This document shows positions 28,195-35,303 of a DNA stretch of 64,000 nucleotides, piece after piece; positions within the stretch are counted from its first letter, which is position 1; each line of letters opens with the position of its first letter. The notes beneath the pieces were generated by a model. It searched no databases, was not told the DNA's origin, and saw only the letters and a program-made list of their open reading frames with translations. The stretch is from contig JALUAG010000106.1 in assembly GCA_027045875.1 (NCBI GenBank), positions 1 through 64,000 on the forward strand. The letters run 5' to 3'. The translations under genes and the position numbers were made by a program. Source of the DNA: Alphaproteobacteria bacterium (GTDB lineage Bacteria > Pseudomonadota > Alphaproteobacteria > Geminicoccales > Geminicoccaceae).

Positions 28195-28603
28195 TCGCCT
28201 CCGCCACCCGCTCGAAGTGCCCGAGATCGACGGGCTTGGCGACGAAACCGTTGGCGTGCAGCGCGTAGCACTGCTGGATGTCCTGTTCGGCCACCGAGGT
28301 GGACATCACGATCACCGGCAGCCGGCGCATGCGCGGATCGGCCTTGATCTCGGCCAGCACCTCGCGGCCGTCCTTGCGCGGCAGATTGAGATCGAGCAGC
28401 ACGAGCCGCGGCCAGGCGTCCTCGGCCGCGCAGCGCCTCAGATAGTCGAGCGCCTCCACCCCGTCGACCACGTGACGGATGGCCCCCTCGAGGCCGATCT
28501 CGCGGAAGGCCTCGCGCGCGAGCCGTGCATCGGCGGGGTTGTCCTCGACCAGAAGGATGGGCGGCGGCCCGCCCGTCTCGTCGGCAAGGGTTCTGGCGTC
28601 CAT
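28157..28603 (-). CDS. Stand-alone response-regulator receiver (Rcp1/CheY-like)
   Basis: A 148-residue single receiver domain: acidic pocket ILLVEDNPADARLAREAF (about residues 14-31), phospho-acceptor Asp in LVLLDLNLPRKDG (near residue 68), MSTS switch Ser/Thr and AKPVDL lysine. The long loop between beta-4 and alpha-4 resembles Rcp1 receivers that partner phytochrome-type kinases. There is no output domain. It is divergent from the receiver-GGDEF-EAL gene 140 bases away. No histidine kinase is encoded nearby. Confidence 0.88.
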   Translation of the reverse strand: MDARTLADETGGPPPILLVEDNPADARLAREAFREIGLEGAIRHVVDGVEALDYLRRCAAEDAWPRLVLLDLNLPRKDGREVLAEIKADPRMRRLPVIVMSTSVAEQDIQQCYALHANGFVAKPVDLGHFERVAEAISLFWLQVAELP

Positions 28604-28743
28604 GGCGTTTCCCGTCCTTGGCGATGCCCTCGGCCGCGTCGGGCCGAAGGCGGTCTTGTCAACCATAAATTATGTTTGACGCGGTGATACCCTCGTTTAA
28701 GTTTATGACCGCGCATCCTTTTAAACCCGAGGTCGAGCATCTC

Positions 28744-30603
28744 ATGGAAGGCAGCGAGGAGTTCGAGTCCTTCCCGGAGCCGTCGGCGGCGGGGTCGGGG
28801 ACGCCGTCCGGGCTCGCCGAAGGCGTCGCCGTGGTCGCCCTCGGCCGCGGGCCCGGCCAGCCGCGTCCGGCCGACGCGGTGGCTGCCGGCGGCGCCGCCC
28901 GCAGCCTGCGGCTGCTGCTGGTGGAGGACGATCCCGAGGAGGCCGATCTCACCCGACGGCTGCTGCTGCGGGCCCAGCGGGCGCGCTACGAGGTGGACCG
29001 GGTGGGCACCGCCGAGGAGGGGCTGCAGCGGCTGGCCGAGGGGGCGTACGATGTCTGCCTCGCCGATCTGTATCTTCCCGGCCGCGACGGGCTCGCCTTC
29101 CTGCGCACTCTGCGGGCGCGGGACGTGCAGATCCCGGTAGTGCTCTATTCCGGCTATGCCGACGAGGAGATGGAAAGTCTGGCCATCGATCTCGGCGCCG
29201 CCGACTTCCTCGACAAGGAGGAGCTCGACACCGCCCGTCTCGACCGCAGCCTGCGCTTCGCCATCGCCCGCTCGCGGGATCTCGCCCGTCTCGACCGCCT
29301 GGCCCAATACGACGAGCTCACCGGGCTCGCCAATCGCGCCCTGTTCCGCGACCGCCTCGACAAGGCGCTGGCGGCCGCCCGCCGGCACCGCAGCCTGGTC
29401 GGCGTGGTGCTGCTCGATCTCAACGGCTTCAAGGCGGTCAACGACCGTCTCGGCCACGGTGCCGGCGACGCGCTGCTGCGGGAGGTGGGCGAGCGGCTGC
29501 GCCGCTCGCTGCGGGAGACCGACACCGTGGCCCGGCTCGGGGGCGACGAGTTCGCGGTGGTGGTGGAGGATCTGCGGCGGGCCGAGGACGCCGCCATCGT
29601 CGGCCGCAAGATCCTGGATGCGGTGGCCCCGGCCTTCGCCTTCGACGGCGAGCCGGTGTGCATCACGGCCAGCATCGGCATGGCGCTCTATCCCCGCGAC
29701 GGGGAGACCGCGGAGCAGCTCGTCGAACGCGCCGACGCCGCCATGTACCGGGCCAAGCGGGAGGGCGGCAACCTCTGCCGCTTCCACGATTCCGCCCTCG
29801 ACCGCGAGATCGCCCGCGGGCCGGTGCTGGCGGCGGAGCTGCAGGCGGCGATCGCCGCCGACGAGCTCGCGCTGCTGTTCCAGCCCCAGGTGACGCTGGC
29901 CCCGGGACCGGTCGGGCTCGCCACCATCGTGCGCTGGGACCATCCCGGCTACGGCGAGGTGGAGGCCGAGGACTTCCGGGCGCTCGCCGAACGGGCCGGG
30001 CTGATGGAGGAGCTCACCGACTGGCTGATCCGCGCCGCCTGTGCCCAGGCCCGCCGCTGGGTCTCCCAGGGATTCGGTCCGCTGCATCTGGCGGTACCCA
30101 TCTATTCCCGCCGCCAGCTCGCCTGGAGCGGGCTCGCCGAGCGGGTCGAGGAGCAGTGCCGGCTGCACGGCATCCCGCCGGCGGCCCTCGAGCTCGAGAT
30201 CGAGGAACAGCTGCTGCTCGAGGAGCTCCTGGCCGGCGGGGCGGCGTTCGACTCCCTGCGCCGCAGCCGGGTGCGGATCGCGGTCGCGCGCTTCGGCGCC
30301 GGCCCCACCTCGCTCATGGTGCTGCGCGACGCGCCGGTGCACACCCTGAAGCTGGCCCGCGAGCTCATTCACGACACGCCTCGCGACGAGCACCGTACCC
30401 TGTTCGTGAGCTCGATCGTCGAGCTCGCGCGCACCCTCAGGCTGCGCCTCGTGGCCGAGGGCATCGAGAACAAGGCCCAGCTCCAGATGCTGCGGCGGGC
30501 CGGCTGCGACGCCGTGCAGGCGATCATCAGCTGCCCTCCGTTGCCGGAACGGGACGCCACGGCCTGGCTGCGACGGGCCCAGCAGCGCCAGCGCCGGCGC
30601 TGA
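28744..30603 (+). CDS. Receiver-GGDEF-degenerate EAL protein
   Basis: A 619-residue protein: a low-complexity N-terminus, a receiver domain (LRLLLVEDDPEEADLTRR, phospho-Asp in CLADLYLPGRDG, DKEEL lysine), a GGDEF domain with intact active site RLGGDEFAVV and an RETD inhibitory site five residues before it, then an EAL-type domain. The EAL motif itself is replaced (ATIVRW where EALVRW is expected) and the paired aspartates of the DDFG motif are missing (IAVARFGAG), so phosphodiesterase activity is unlikely. It probably makes c-di-GMP under phosphorylation control. In-frame ATGs at 28672 and 28705 are alternative starts. Confidence 0.88.
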   Translation: MEGSEEFESFPEPSAAGSGTPSGLAEGVAVVALGRGPGQPRPADAVAAGGAARSLRLLLVEDDPEEADLTRRLLLRAQRARYEVDRVGTAEEGLQRLAEGAYDVCLADLYLPGRDGLAFLRTLRARDVQIPVVLYSGYADEEMESLAIDLGAADFLDKEELDTARLDRSLRFAIARSRDLARLDRLAQYDELTGLANRALFRDRLDKALAAARRHRSLVGVVLLDLNGFKAVNDRLGHGAGDALLREVGERLRRSLRETDTVARLGGDEFAVVVEDLRRAEDAAIVGRKILDAVAPAFAFDGEPVCITASIGMALYPRDGETAEQLVERADAAMYRAKREGGNLCRFHDSALDREIARGPVLAAELQAAIAADELALLFQPQVTLAPGPVGLATIVRWDHPGYGEVEAEDFRALAERAGLMEELTDWLIRAACAQARRWVSQGFGPLHLAVPIYSRRQLAWSGLAERVEEQCRLHGIPPAALELEIEEQLLLEELLAGGAAFDSLRRSRVRIAVARFGAGPTSLMVLRDAPVHTLKLARELIHDTPRDEHRTLFVSSIVELARTLRLRLVAEGIENKAQLQMLRRAGCDAVQAIISCPPLPERDATAWLRRAQQRQRRR

Positions 30604-31651
30604 CGGCGGTCGCTTCCGGCGCCGCGTCCTCCGCCATCACCACCCGGTCGCGTCCCTGCCGCTTGGCGGCGTAGAGGGCGGCGTCCACCCGCTCGACCCA
30701 GGCCTGCATGGTCTCGCCGGGGGCCAGCCGGCCGACGCCGAGGGAGACCGTCAGCCGGTCCAGGAACTCGTTGGCGTTCCTGAGGCGGATGCGGCAGTTG
30801 GCGATGCGCCGGCGCAGCCGCTCGGCCACCTCCAGCGCCTGCGCTTCGAGGACGTCGCGCAGCAGCACCGCGAATTCCTCGCCGCCGAGCCGCCCCACCA
30901 CGTCCTCCTCCTTGACGTTGGCGGCCATCAGCCGTGCCACCACCTGCAGCACCTTGTCCCCGACACGATGGCCGTGATGGTCGTTGAAGGCCTTGAAATG
31001 ATCGATGTCGAGAAGGATCAGGGAGGGCAGGGGCCCGCCCGCGGCGGCACCCTCCACCGCCTCCTGGAGGGCCGATTCGAGGTGCCGGCGGTTGCCGATG
31101 CCGGTCAGCGGATCGGTCAGCGCCTCGCTGCGCGCCTGCTCGAGATCGTGGCGCAGGCGCGCGATCTCGGCGTTGCTCTCGCACAGACGGGTCTCGATCG
31201 CCGCCATGGTCTCGATCACCGCCGAGGTCTCCTCGAGCAGGGCGCCGAAGCTGCGTTTGAGCTCGGCGAGGGTGGTGGCGCCGTCCACCTCGGCCGCGAA
31301 GCTGCCCACGCGGTCGCGATAGCGCCGCGTGCCCTCGCCCGCGCTGGCGAGCTCCGCGCCCAGCTGCGAGGTCAGTCGCTCCAGCCGTTCGCCCGCCTCG
31401 CGGAGCTGCTTCGCCTCCGCCGCGGTCGACAGATGCCGCTCGTAGAGCGCCAGCATGCGCCCGTCGTCGAGGGGCCGGCCGTCCGCGAGATGGGCGTCGA
31501 TTGCGGCCACGAGGTCCGGATGGCCGCCGGCGTAGTAGGCGTACCAGACATGGTAGTTCTCGGGCGTCGGGCTCTGCCGATGCCTGCGGATGGCCTTGGC
31601 GGCGCGGGCCGCCGTCCGCCGTGCGTGCCGCCCAACCTTGCCTTGCACCAT
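30527..31651 (-). CDS. Diguanylate cyclase (GGDEF domain) with helical N-terminus
   Basis: A 374-residue soluble protein. The N-terminal half (residues 1 to about 195) is helical and begins with QSPTPENYHVWYAYYAGG, a motif common in alphaproteobacterial GGDEF proteins; a predicted coiled coil (EAKQLREAGERLERLTSQL) leads to the GGDEF domain. The active site is GRLGGEEFAVLL. The inhibitory-site position reads KEED rather than RxxD, suggesting weak product inhibition. The ATG at 31649-31651 follows GGGAG. Its 3' end overlaps the convergent GGDEF-EAL gene by 77 bases. Confidence 0.88.
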   Translation of the reverse strand: MVQGKVGRHARRTAARAAKAIRRHRQSPTPENYHVWYAYYAGGHPDLVAAIDAHLADGRPLDDGRMLALYERHLSTAAEAKQLREAGERLERLTSQLGAELASAGEGTRRYRDRVGSFAAEVDGATTLAELKRSFGALLEETSAVIETMAAIETRLCESNAEIARLRHDLEQARSEALTDPLTGIGNRRHLESALQEAVEGAAAGGPLPSLILLDIDHFKAFNDHHGHRVGDKVLQVVARLMAANVKEEDVVGRLGGEEFAVLLRDVLEAQALEVAERLRRRIANCRIRLRNANEFLDRLTVSLGVGRLAPGETMQAWVERVDAALYAAKRQGRDRVVMAEDAAPEATAVSAGAGAAGPVAARPWRPVPATEGS

Positions 31652-31721
31652 TGCTCCCGTCCCGGGCGATCCAGCCTCGAACACGCGGTCGAGGATCGGC
31701 CTCGCCCGTGAACGGACTGTT

Positions 31722-31747
31722 AATATACGCCGGCATGCCCGGGCATG
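31722..31747 (-). promoter_or_regulatory. Possible promoter with palindromic operator upstream of diguanylate cyclase
   Basis: On the minus strand TATATT (31722-31727) is a good -10 element about 70 bases before the cyclase ATG. Seven bases upstream lies a perfect 14-base palindrome, CATGCCCGGGCATG (31734-31747), occupying the -13 to -30 zone. No good -35 was found, which would fit an activator-dependent promoter. Confidence 0.35.
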
Positions 31748-31766
31748 TCGTACCCGGGGATGCTTT

Positions 31767-32486
31767 TCAACCCATGTGCTGGCCGCCGTCCACCAGCAAC
31801 GTCTCCCCGGTAACGCTCGGCGCCTCGAGGAAGAAGCCCAGCGCCGCCGCGATCTCCTCCGGCGTGGGGCCGCGCCCGAGCGGTGTCGCCCGCACGATCC
31901 GGGCGAAGCGCTCCGCCTCCATGCCGGGCGCCGGCAGCACCGGACCGGGCGCGATGGCGTTGACCCGGATGCGCGGCGCGAAGGCCTTGGCCATGACACG
32001 GGTGGCGGCGGCGAGGCCCGCCTTGGAGACGGTGTAGCTCAGATAGTTGGCGGTGGGGCGCGCGAGCCGGCTGTCGAGGAGATTGACGATCAGCCCCTCG
32101 CTGCCTTCGGGCAGCTGCCCGGCGAAATCCCGGGCCAGCACCACCGGCGCCCGAAGGTTGACCTCGAGCTGCCGGTCCCAGACCGCCCGCTCCCGGTCCG
32201 CCGGATCCTCGAGGAAGACGGAAGCGTTGTTGACCAGCAGCTCGAGGGGGCCGAGGGCTGCCACGGCGGCCGGCACGAGCCCCCGCACCTCGTTCTCGCG
32301 GGCGAGGTCGGCCACCAGCACCGCGGAGCGGCGGCCGAGCGCCCGGATCTCGGCGGCGACCGCCAGGGCGGGGGCGATCGAGGACAGGCAGTGCAGCGCC
32401 ACGTCGAAGCCGCGGCGCGCGAGCGCGCGTGCCAGCACGCAGCCGATCCGGCGGCCGGCGCCGGTGACGAGGGCGGTGCGGGACAT
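31767..32486 (-). CDS. Short-chain dehydrogenase/reductase (pteridine reductase-like)
   Basis: A 239-residue classical SDR: cofactor motif TGAGRRIG (residues 8-15), NNAS near 87-90, catalytic Ser in NLLDSRLARP, and Tyr-x3-Lys in SYTVSK. The RIG after the glycine motif and the overall length resemble FolM/PTR1-type pteridine reductases, but substrate cannot be assigned. It is divergent from the alpha/beta hydrolase gene and lies upstream of the diguanylate cyclase on the same strand. Confidence 0.85.
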   Translation of the reverse strand: MSRTALVTGAGRRIGCVLARALARRGFDVALHCLSSIAPALAVAAEIRALGRRSAVLVADLARENEVRGLVPAAVAALGPLELLVNNASVFLEDPADRERAVWDRQLEVNLRAPVVLARDFAGQLPEGSEGLIVNLLDSRLARPTANYLSYTVSKAGLAAATRVMAKAFAPRIRVNAIAPGPVLPAPGMEAERFARIVRATPLGRGPTPEEIAAALGFFLEAPSVTGETLLVDGGQHMG

Positions 32487-32628
32487 GGCGTGCCGTCTCC
32501 CGATCGTGACCTTTGTGCGCGCGCCGGAGAGGGCATACTTGGCCGGCACCGGTCAATGCCCTAATCATCGGATCGGCCGCCGGTCCCGTCGGGATCCGGG
32601 TGGCCGGACGGAGGTCTGCGGACGGGCG

Positions 32629-33471
32629 ATGGTTCCTCTTCTTCTGGGCGGCGCGGCGATCTACGGGGCCACGGTGGGTGCGCTCTACCTGCTGCAGGAG
32701 CAGCTCCTGTTCCCCCGTTCGGCCGCCGCCGAGCCTCTCTACCGGTTGCCCGCCCACGCCGAGCGCATCGTCCTGCAGACGGCCGAGGGCCACCGCCTCG
32801 TCGGCCATCTGATCCGCGCCCTCGGCACCGGCCGCGGTCTCGTGCTGGGGTTTTCCGGCAACGCCTGGAACGCCGCCGACTGCGCCACCTTCCTCGCCCA
32901 GCGGCTGCCCGATTTCGACCTCGCCGTGTTCCACTACCGCGGCTACCCGCCGAGCGAGGGCGAGCCCGGCGAGGCGGCGCTGTTCGCCGACGCCGAGCTC
33001 GTCCACGATACCCTCGTGCGGGGTCTCGCGCCGGCACGGGTCTACGCCGTGGGCTTCAGCCTCGGCAGCGGCGTCGCCTCCTATCTCGCGCGGGCACGGC
33101 CCCTGCACGGGGCGGTCCTGGTGACCCCCTTCGACTCCATCGAGGCCGTCGCCCGCCGCCGCTATCCCTTCGCCCCGGTGCGCCTGCTCCTCAAACACCC
33201 CTTCCGCAGCGACCGGCATCTCGCGGGGGTCGACCTGCCGGTGGCGGTGCTGGTGGCGCGGGACGACCGGGTGGTGCCCCGCCGGCACAGCGAGGAGCTC
33301 GTGCGGGTGCTGCGGCGTCCGGTGCTCTACGAGGTGCTGCCCGGCGATCACAGCGGCATCTACGACCTGCCGGAGATCGACCGTGCCCTGCGCCGCGCCC
33401 TCGACGCTGTCGAGCGTGCCCATGCGCCCATGGAGGCGGGCGACCGGGTGACCCTCACCTTCGACCGATGA
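32629..33471 (+). CDS. Membrane-anchored alpha/beta hydrolase
   Basis: A 280-residue protein with an N-terminal hydrophobic anchor (residues 2-22) ending at LLQEQLLFPR, then an alpha/beta-hydrolase core: GFSGNAWNA oxyanion region, GFSLGSGVAS nucleophile elbow (Ser near residue 144), ARDDRVV acid loop and DHSGIYDL histidine. The layout resembles the BEM46/ABHD13-like group of small membrane hydrolases. Substrate unknown. The ATG at 32629 follows a GACGGG element. Confidence 0.82.
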   Translation: MVPLLLGGAAIYGATVGALYLLQEQLLFPRSAAAEPLYRLPAHAERIVLQTAEGHRLVGHLIRALGTGRGLVLGFSGNAWNAADCATFLAQRLPDFDLAVFHYRGYPPSEGEPGEAALFADAELVHDTLVRGLAPARVYAVGFSLGSGVASYLARARPLHGAVLVTPFDSIEAVARRRYPFAPVRLLLKHPFRSDRHLAGVDLPVAVLVARDDRVVPRRHSEELVRVLRRPVLYEVLPGDHSGIYDLPEIDRALRRALDAVERAHAPMEAGDRVTLTFDR

Positions 33472-33541
33472 TCGACCGTCGGGCGAACCCGTTCCCGGAC
33501 CGCACAATCCTACGTATCGGAAATCGCGGCCCGAATATCTC

Positions 33542-33569
33542 TTGACGATATATATCGTGCCGATATCGT
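33542..33569 (+). promoter_or_regulatory. padR promoter with overlapping inverted repeats
   Basis: TTGACG (33542-33547), a 16-base spacer and TATCGT (33564-33569) form a plausible sigma70-type promoter 26 bases before the padR ATG. It overlaps a perfect 14-base palindrome, ACGATATATATCGT (33545-33558), and a second inverted repeat, ATATCG-TGC-CGATAT (33552-33566). The AT-rich dyads stand out in GC-rich surroundings and suit PadR autorepression. Confidence 0.6.
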
Positions 33570-33594
33570 AGGGCCGCACCACCACGGGGCGGCC

Positions 33595-34191
33595 ATGGAC
33601 ACGCGGACCCTCTGCCTCGGCGTGCTCAGCCTGGGCGAGATGAGCGGCTACGACATCAAGAAGTGTCTGGAGGCGAGCTTCCGGCACTTCTTCCAGGCGA
33701 GCTACGGCTCCATCTATCCGGCCCTCGCCGAGCTCGCCAGGAAGGGCTACGTGCGGGTCCGCACCATCGTCCAGGAGGGACGGCCGGACAAGAAGGTCTA
33801 CAGCATCACCCCGGCCGGTCTCGAGGCGCTCCGGGCCGAGCTCGCGGCGGCCGAACCGCGGCATCGCGTGCGCTCGGAATTCCTCGTGCTGATGTTCTTC
33901 GCCCATCACCTGCCGCCCGAACGGCTGGCCGAGGTGATCGACGAGATGATCGCCCGCTGGGAGCGCATCCTGTTCGAGGATCTGGCGGCCTTCGAGAAGG
34001 CCGAAGGCGGGCCGGGCGTGGGCGAGCTCGAGCCCGGCATGCGCTTCGCCCTCGGCTTCGGGCGTACGGTGCTGTCGGCCGCGCTCGCCTACGTGCGCCG
34101 CCAGCGGCCGGGCCTCCTGCGGGAGATCGCCGAACGGCCGTCCGGGGAGGATGCGGCGGCCGACGGAGCGATCGCCGGAGCGGGGGACTGA
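33595..34191 (+). CDS. PadR family transcriptional regulator
   Basis: A 198-residue PadR-type regulator: winged helix-turn-helix at residues 1 to about 80 (LSLGEMSGYDIKKCLEASFRHF, then SYGSIYPALAELARKGYVRV and KKVYSITPAGLEAL) and a C-terminal helical dimerisation/effector domain. It lies directly upstream of an RND adaptor and pump (start codon 2 bases after its stop), so it very likely controls them and itself through the dyads at 33545-33566. Effector unknown. Confidence 0.92.
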   Translation: MDTRTLCLGVLSLGEMSGYDIKKCLEASFRHFFQASYGSIYPALAELARKGYVRVRTIVQEGRPDKKVYSITPAGLEALRAELAAAEPRHRVRSEFLVLMFFAHHLPPERLAEVIDEMIARWERILFEDLAAFEKAEGGPGVGELEPGMRFALGFGRTVLSAALAYVRRQRPGLLREIAERPSGEDAAADGAIAGAGD

Positions 34192-34193
34192 CC

Positions 34194-35303
34194 GTGCGGC
34201 GTTCCCATCTCACCGCGGGGCTCCTGCTGCTGGCCGTCGTGCTGTGGATGGTCTCGCCCTATTTCGGCTCCGGCGCCGCCGAGGACCGGGCCGGCGGCAC
34301 CACCGCCACCACCGCCGCCGGCGGTGTCGCCGAACGGCCGCGCATGCGGGTCCGGGTACGCGACAGCATCGCCCGCCCGGTGGCCCGGGAACTCGTCCTC
34401 TACGGCCATACCGAGGCCGATCGCCGGGTCGAGCTCGCGGCCGAGATCGAGGGGCGGATCCTCGCCCTGCCGGTGGCCAAGGGCGATACCGTACGCGAGG
34501 GGGAGATCGTGGCGGTCATCGATCCGCGCGATCGCGCCGCCTGGGTGCGGGAGGCCGAGGCGCTGGTGCGGCAGCGGGAACGCGACTACGAGGCGGCCCG
34601 CCGCCTCGGCGCCAAGGGGTTCCAGAGCGAGAACCGGGTGGCGGCGGCGCTGGCGCTCCTCGAGGAGGCCCGGGCGCGCCTCGAGCGGGCCCGCTTCGAG
34701 CTGTCGCGCACCGAGATCCGCGCTCCCTTCGCCGGCATCCTCGAGCGGCGCGAGGTGGAGGTGGGCGACTACGTCAAGCCGGGCGATCCCATCGGCGTGA
34801 TCGTCGATCTCGATCCGCTGCTGGTGGTGGCCGATCTGCCCGAGGCCCGCCTCGCCGGGGTGCGTCCCGGTCTGCCGGGACGGGCGCGGCTGGGGGACGG
34901 CCCGCCGCTCGCCGGCCGGCTGCGCTACATGGCGCGGGAGGCCGACGTCGCCACCCGCACCTTCCGTCTCGAATTCGCGGTGCCCAATCCCGAGCTCGCC
35001 TTCGCCGCCGGCAGCAGCGCCGATCTCTACCTCGAACTGGAGCCCGTGCCCGCCCACGAGATCGCCAGCAGCACCCTGACCCTGGCCGACGACGGCCGGC
35101 TCGGCGTGTTCGTCGTCGAAGCGGAAAACCGGGTGCGTTTCCTGCCGGTGACCATCGTCCGCAGCGCGGGTGGTCGCCTGTGGGTCACCGGCCTGCCGGA
35201 GCGGGCGCGCATCGTCACCACCGGCCAGGGCTTCCTGACCGAGGGCGAGATCGTGGAACCGGCGGTGGAGCCCCCGGCGACGGTGGCGGGGCCGGCCTCG
35301 TGA
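34194..35303 (+). CDS. RND efflux periplasmic adaptor subunit
   Basis: A 369-residue membrane-fusion protein (HlyD/AcrA family): N-terminal anchor (residues 6-22), barrel-sandwich/lipoyl halves (AAEIEGRILALPVAKGDTVR... EIRAPFAGILERREVEVGDY), a short alpha-hairpin (about 115-165) and a beta-barrel. GTG start at 34194. Its stop overlaps the pump's GTG (GTGA), implying equimolar coupled synthesis. It would link the inner-membrane pump to an outer-membrane channel not encoded here. Confidence 0.92.
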   Translation: MRRSHLTAGLLLLAVVLWMVSPYFGSGAAEDRAGGTTATTAAGGVAERPRMRVRVRDSIARPVARELVLYGHTEADRRVELAAEIEGRILALPVAKGDTVREGEIVAVIDPRDRAAWVREAEALVRQRERDYEAARRLGAKGFQSENRVAAALALLEEARARLERARFELSRTEIRAPFAGILERREVEVGDYVKPGDPIGVIVDLDPLLVVADLPEARLAGVRPGLPGRARLGDGPPLAGRLRYMAREADVATRTFRLEFAVPNPELAFAAGSSADLYLELEPVPAHEIASSTLTLADDGRLGVFVVEAENRVRFLPVTIVRSAGGRLWVTGLPERARIVTTGQGFLTEGEIVEPAVEPPATVAGPAS

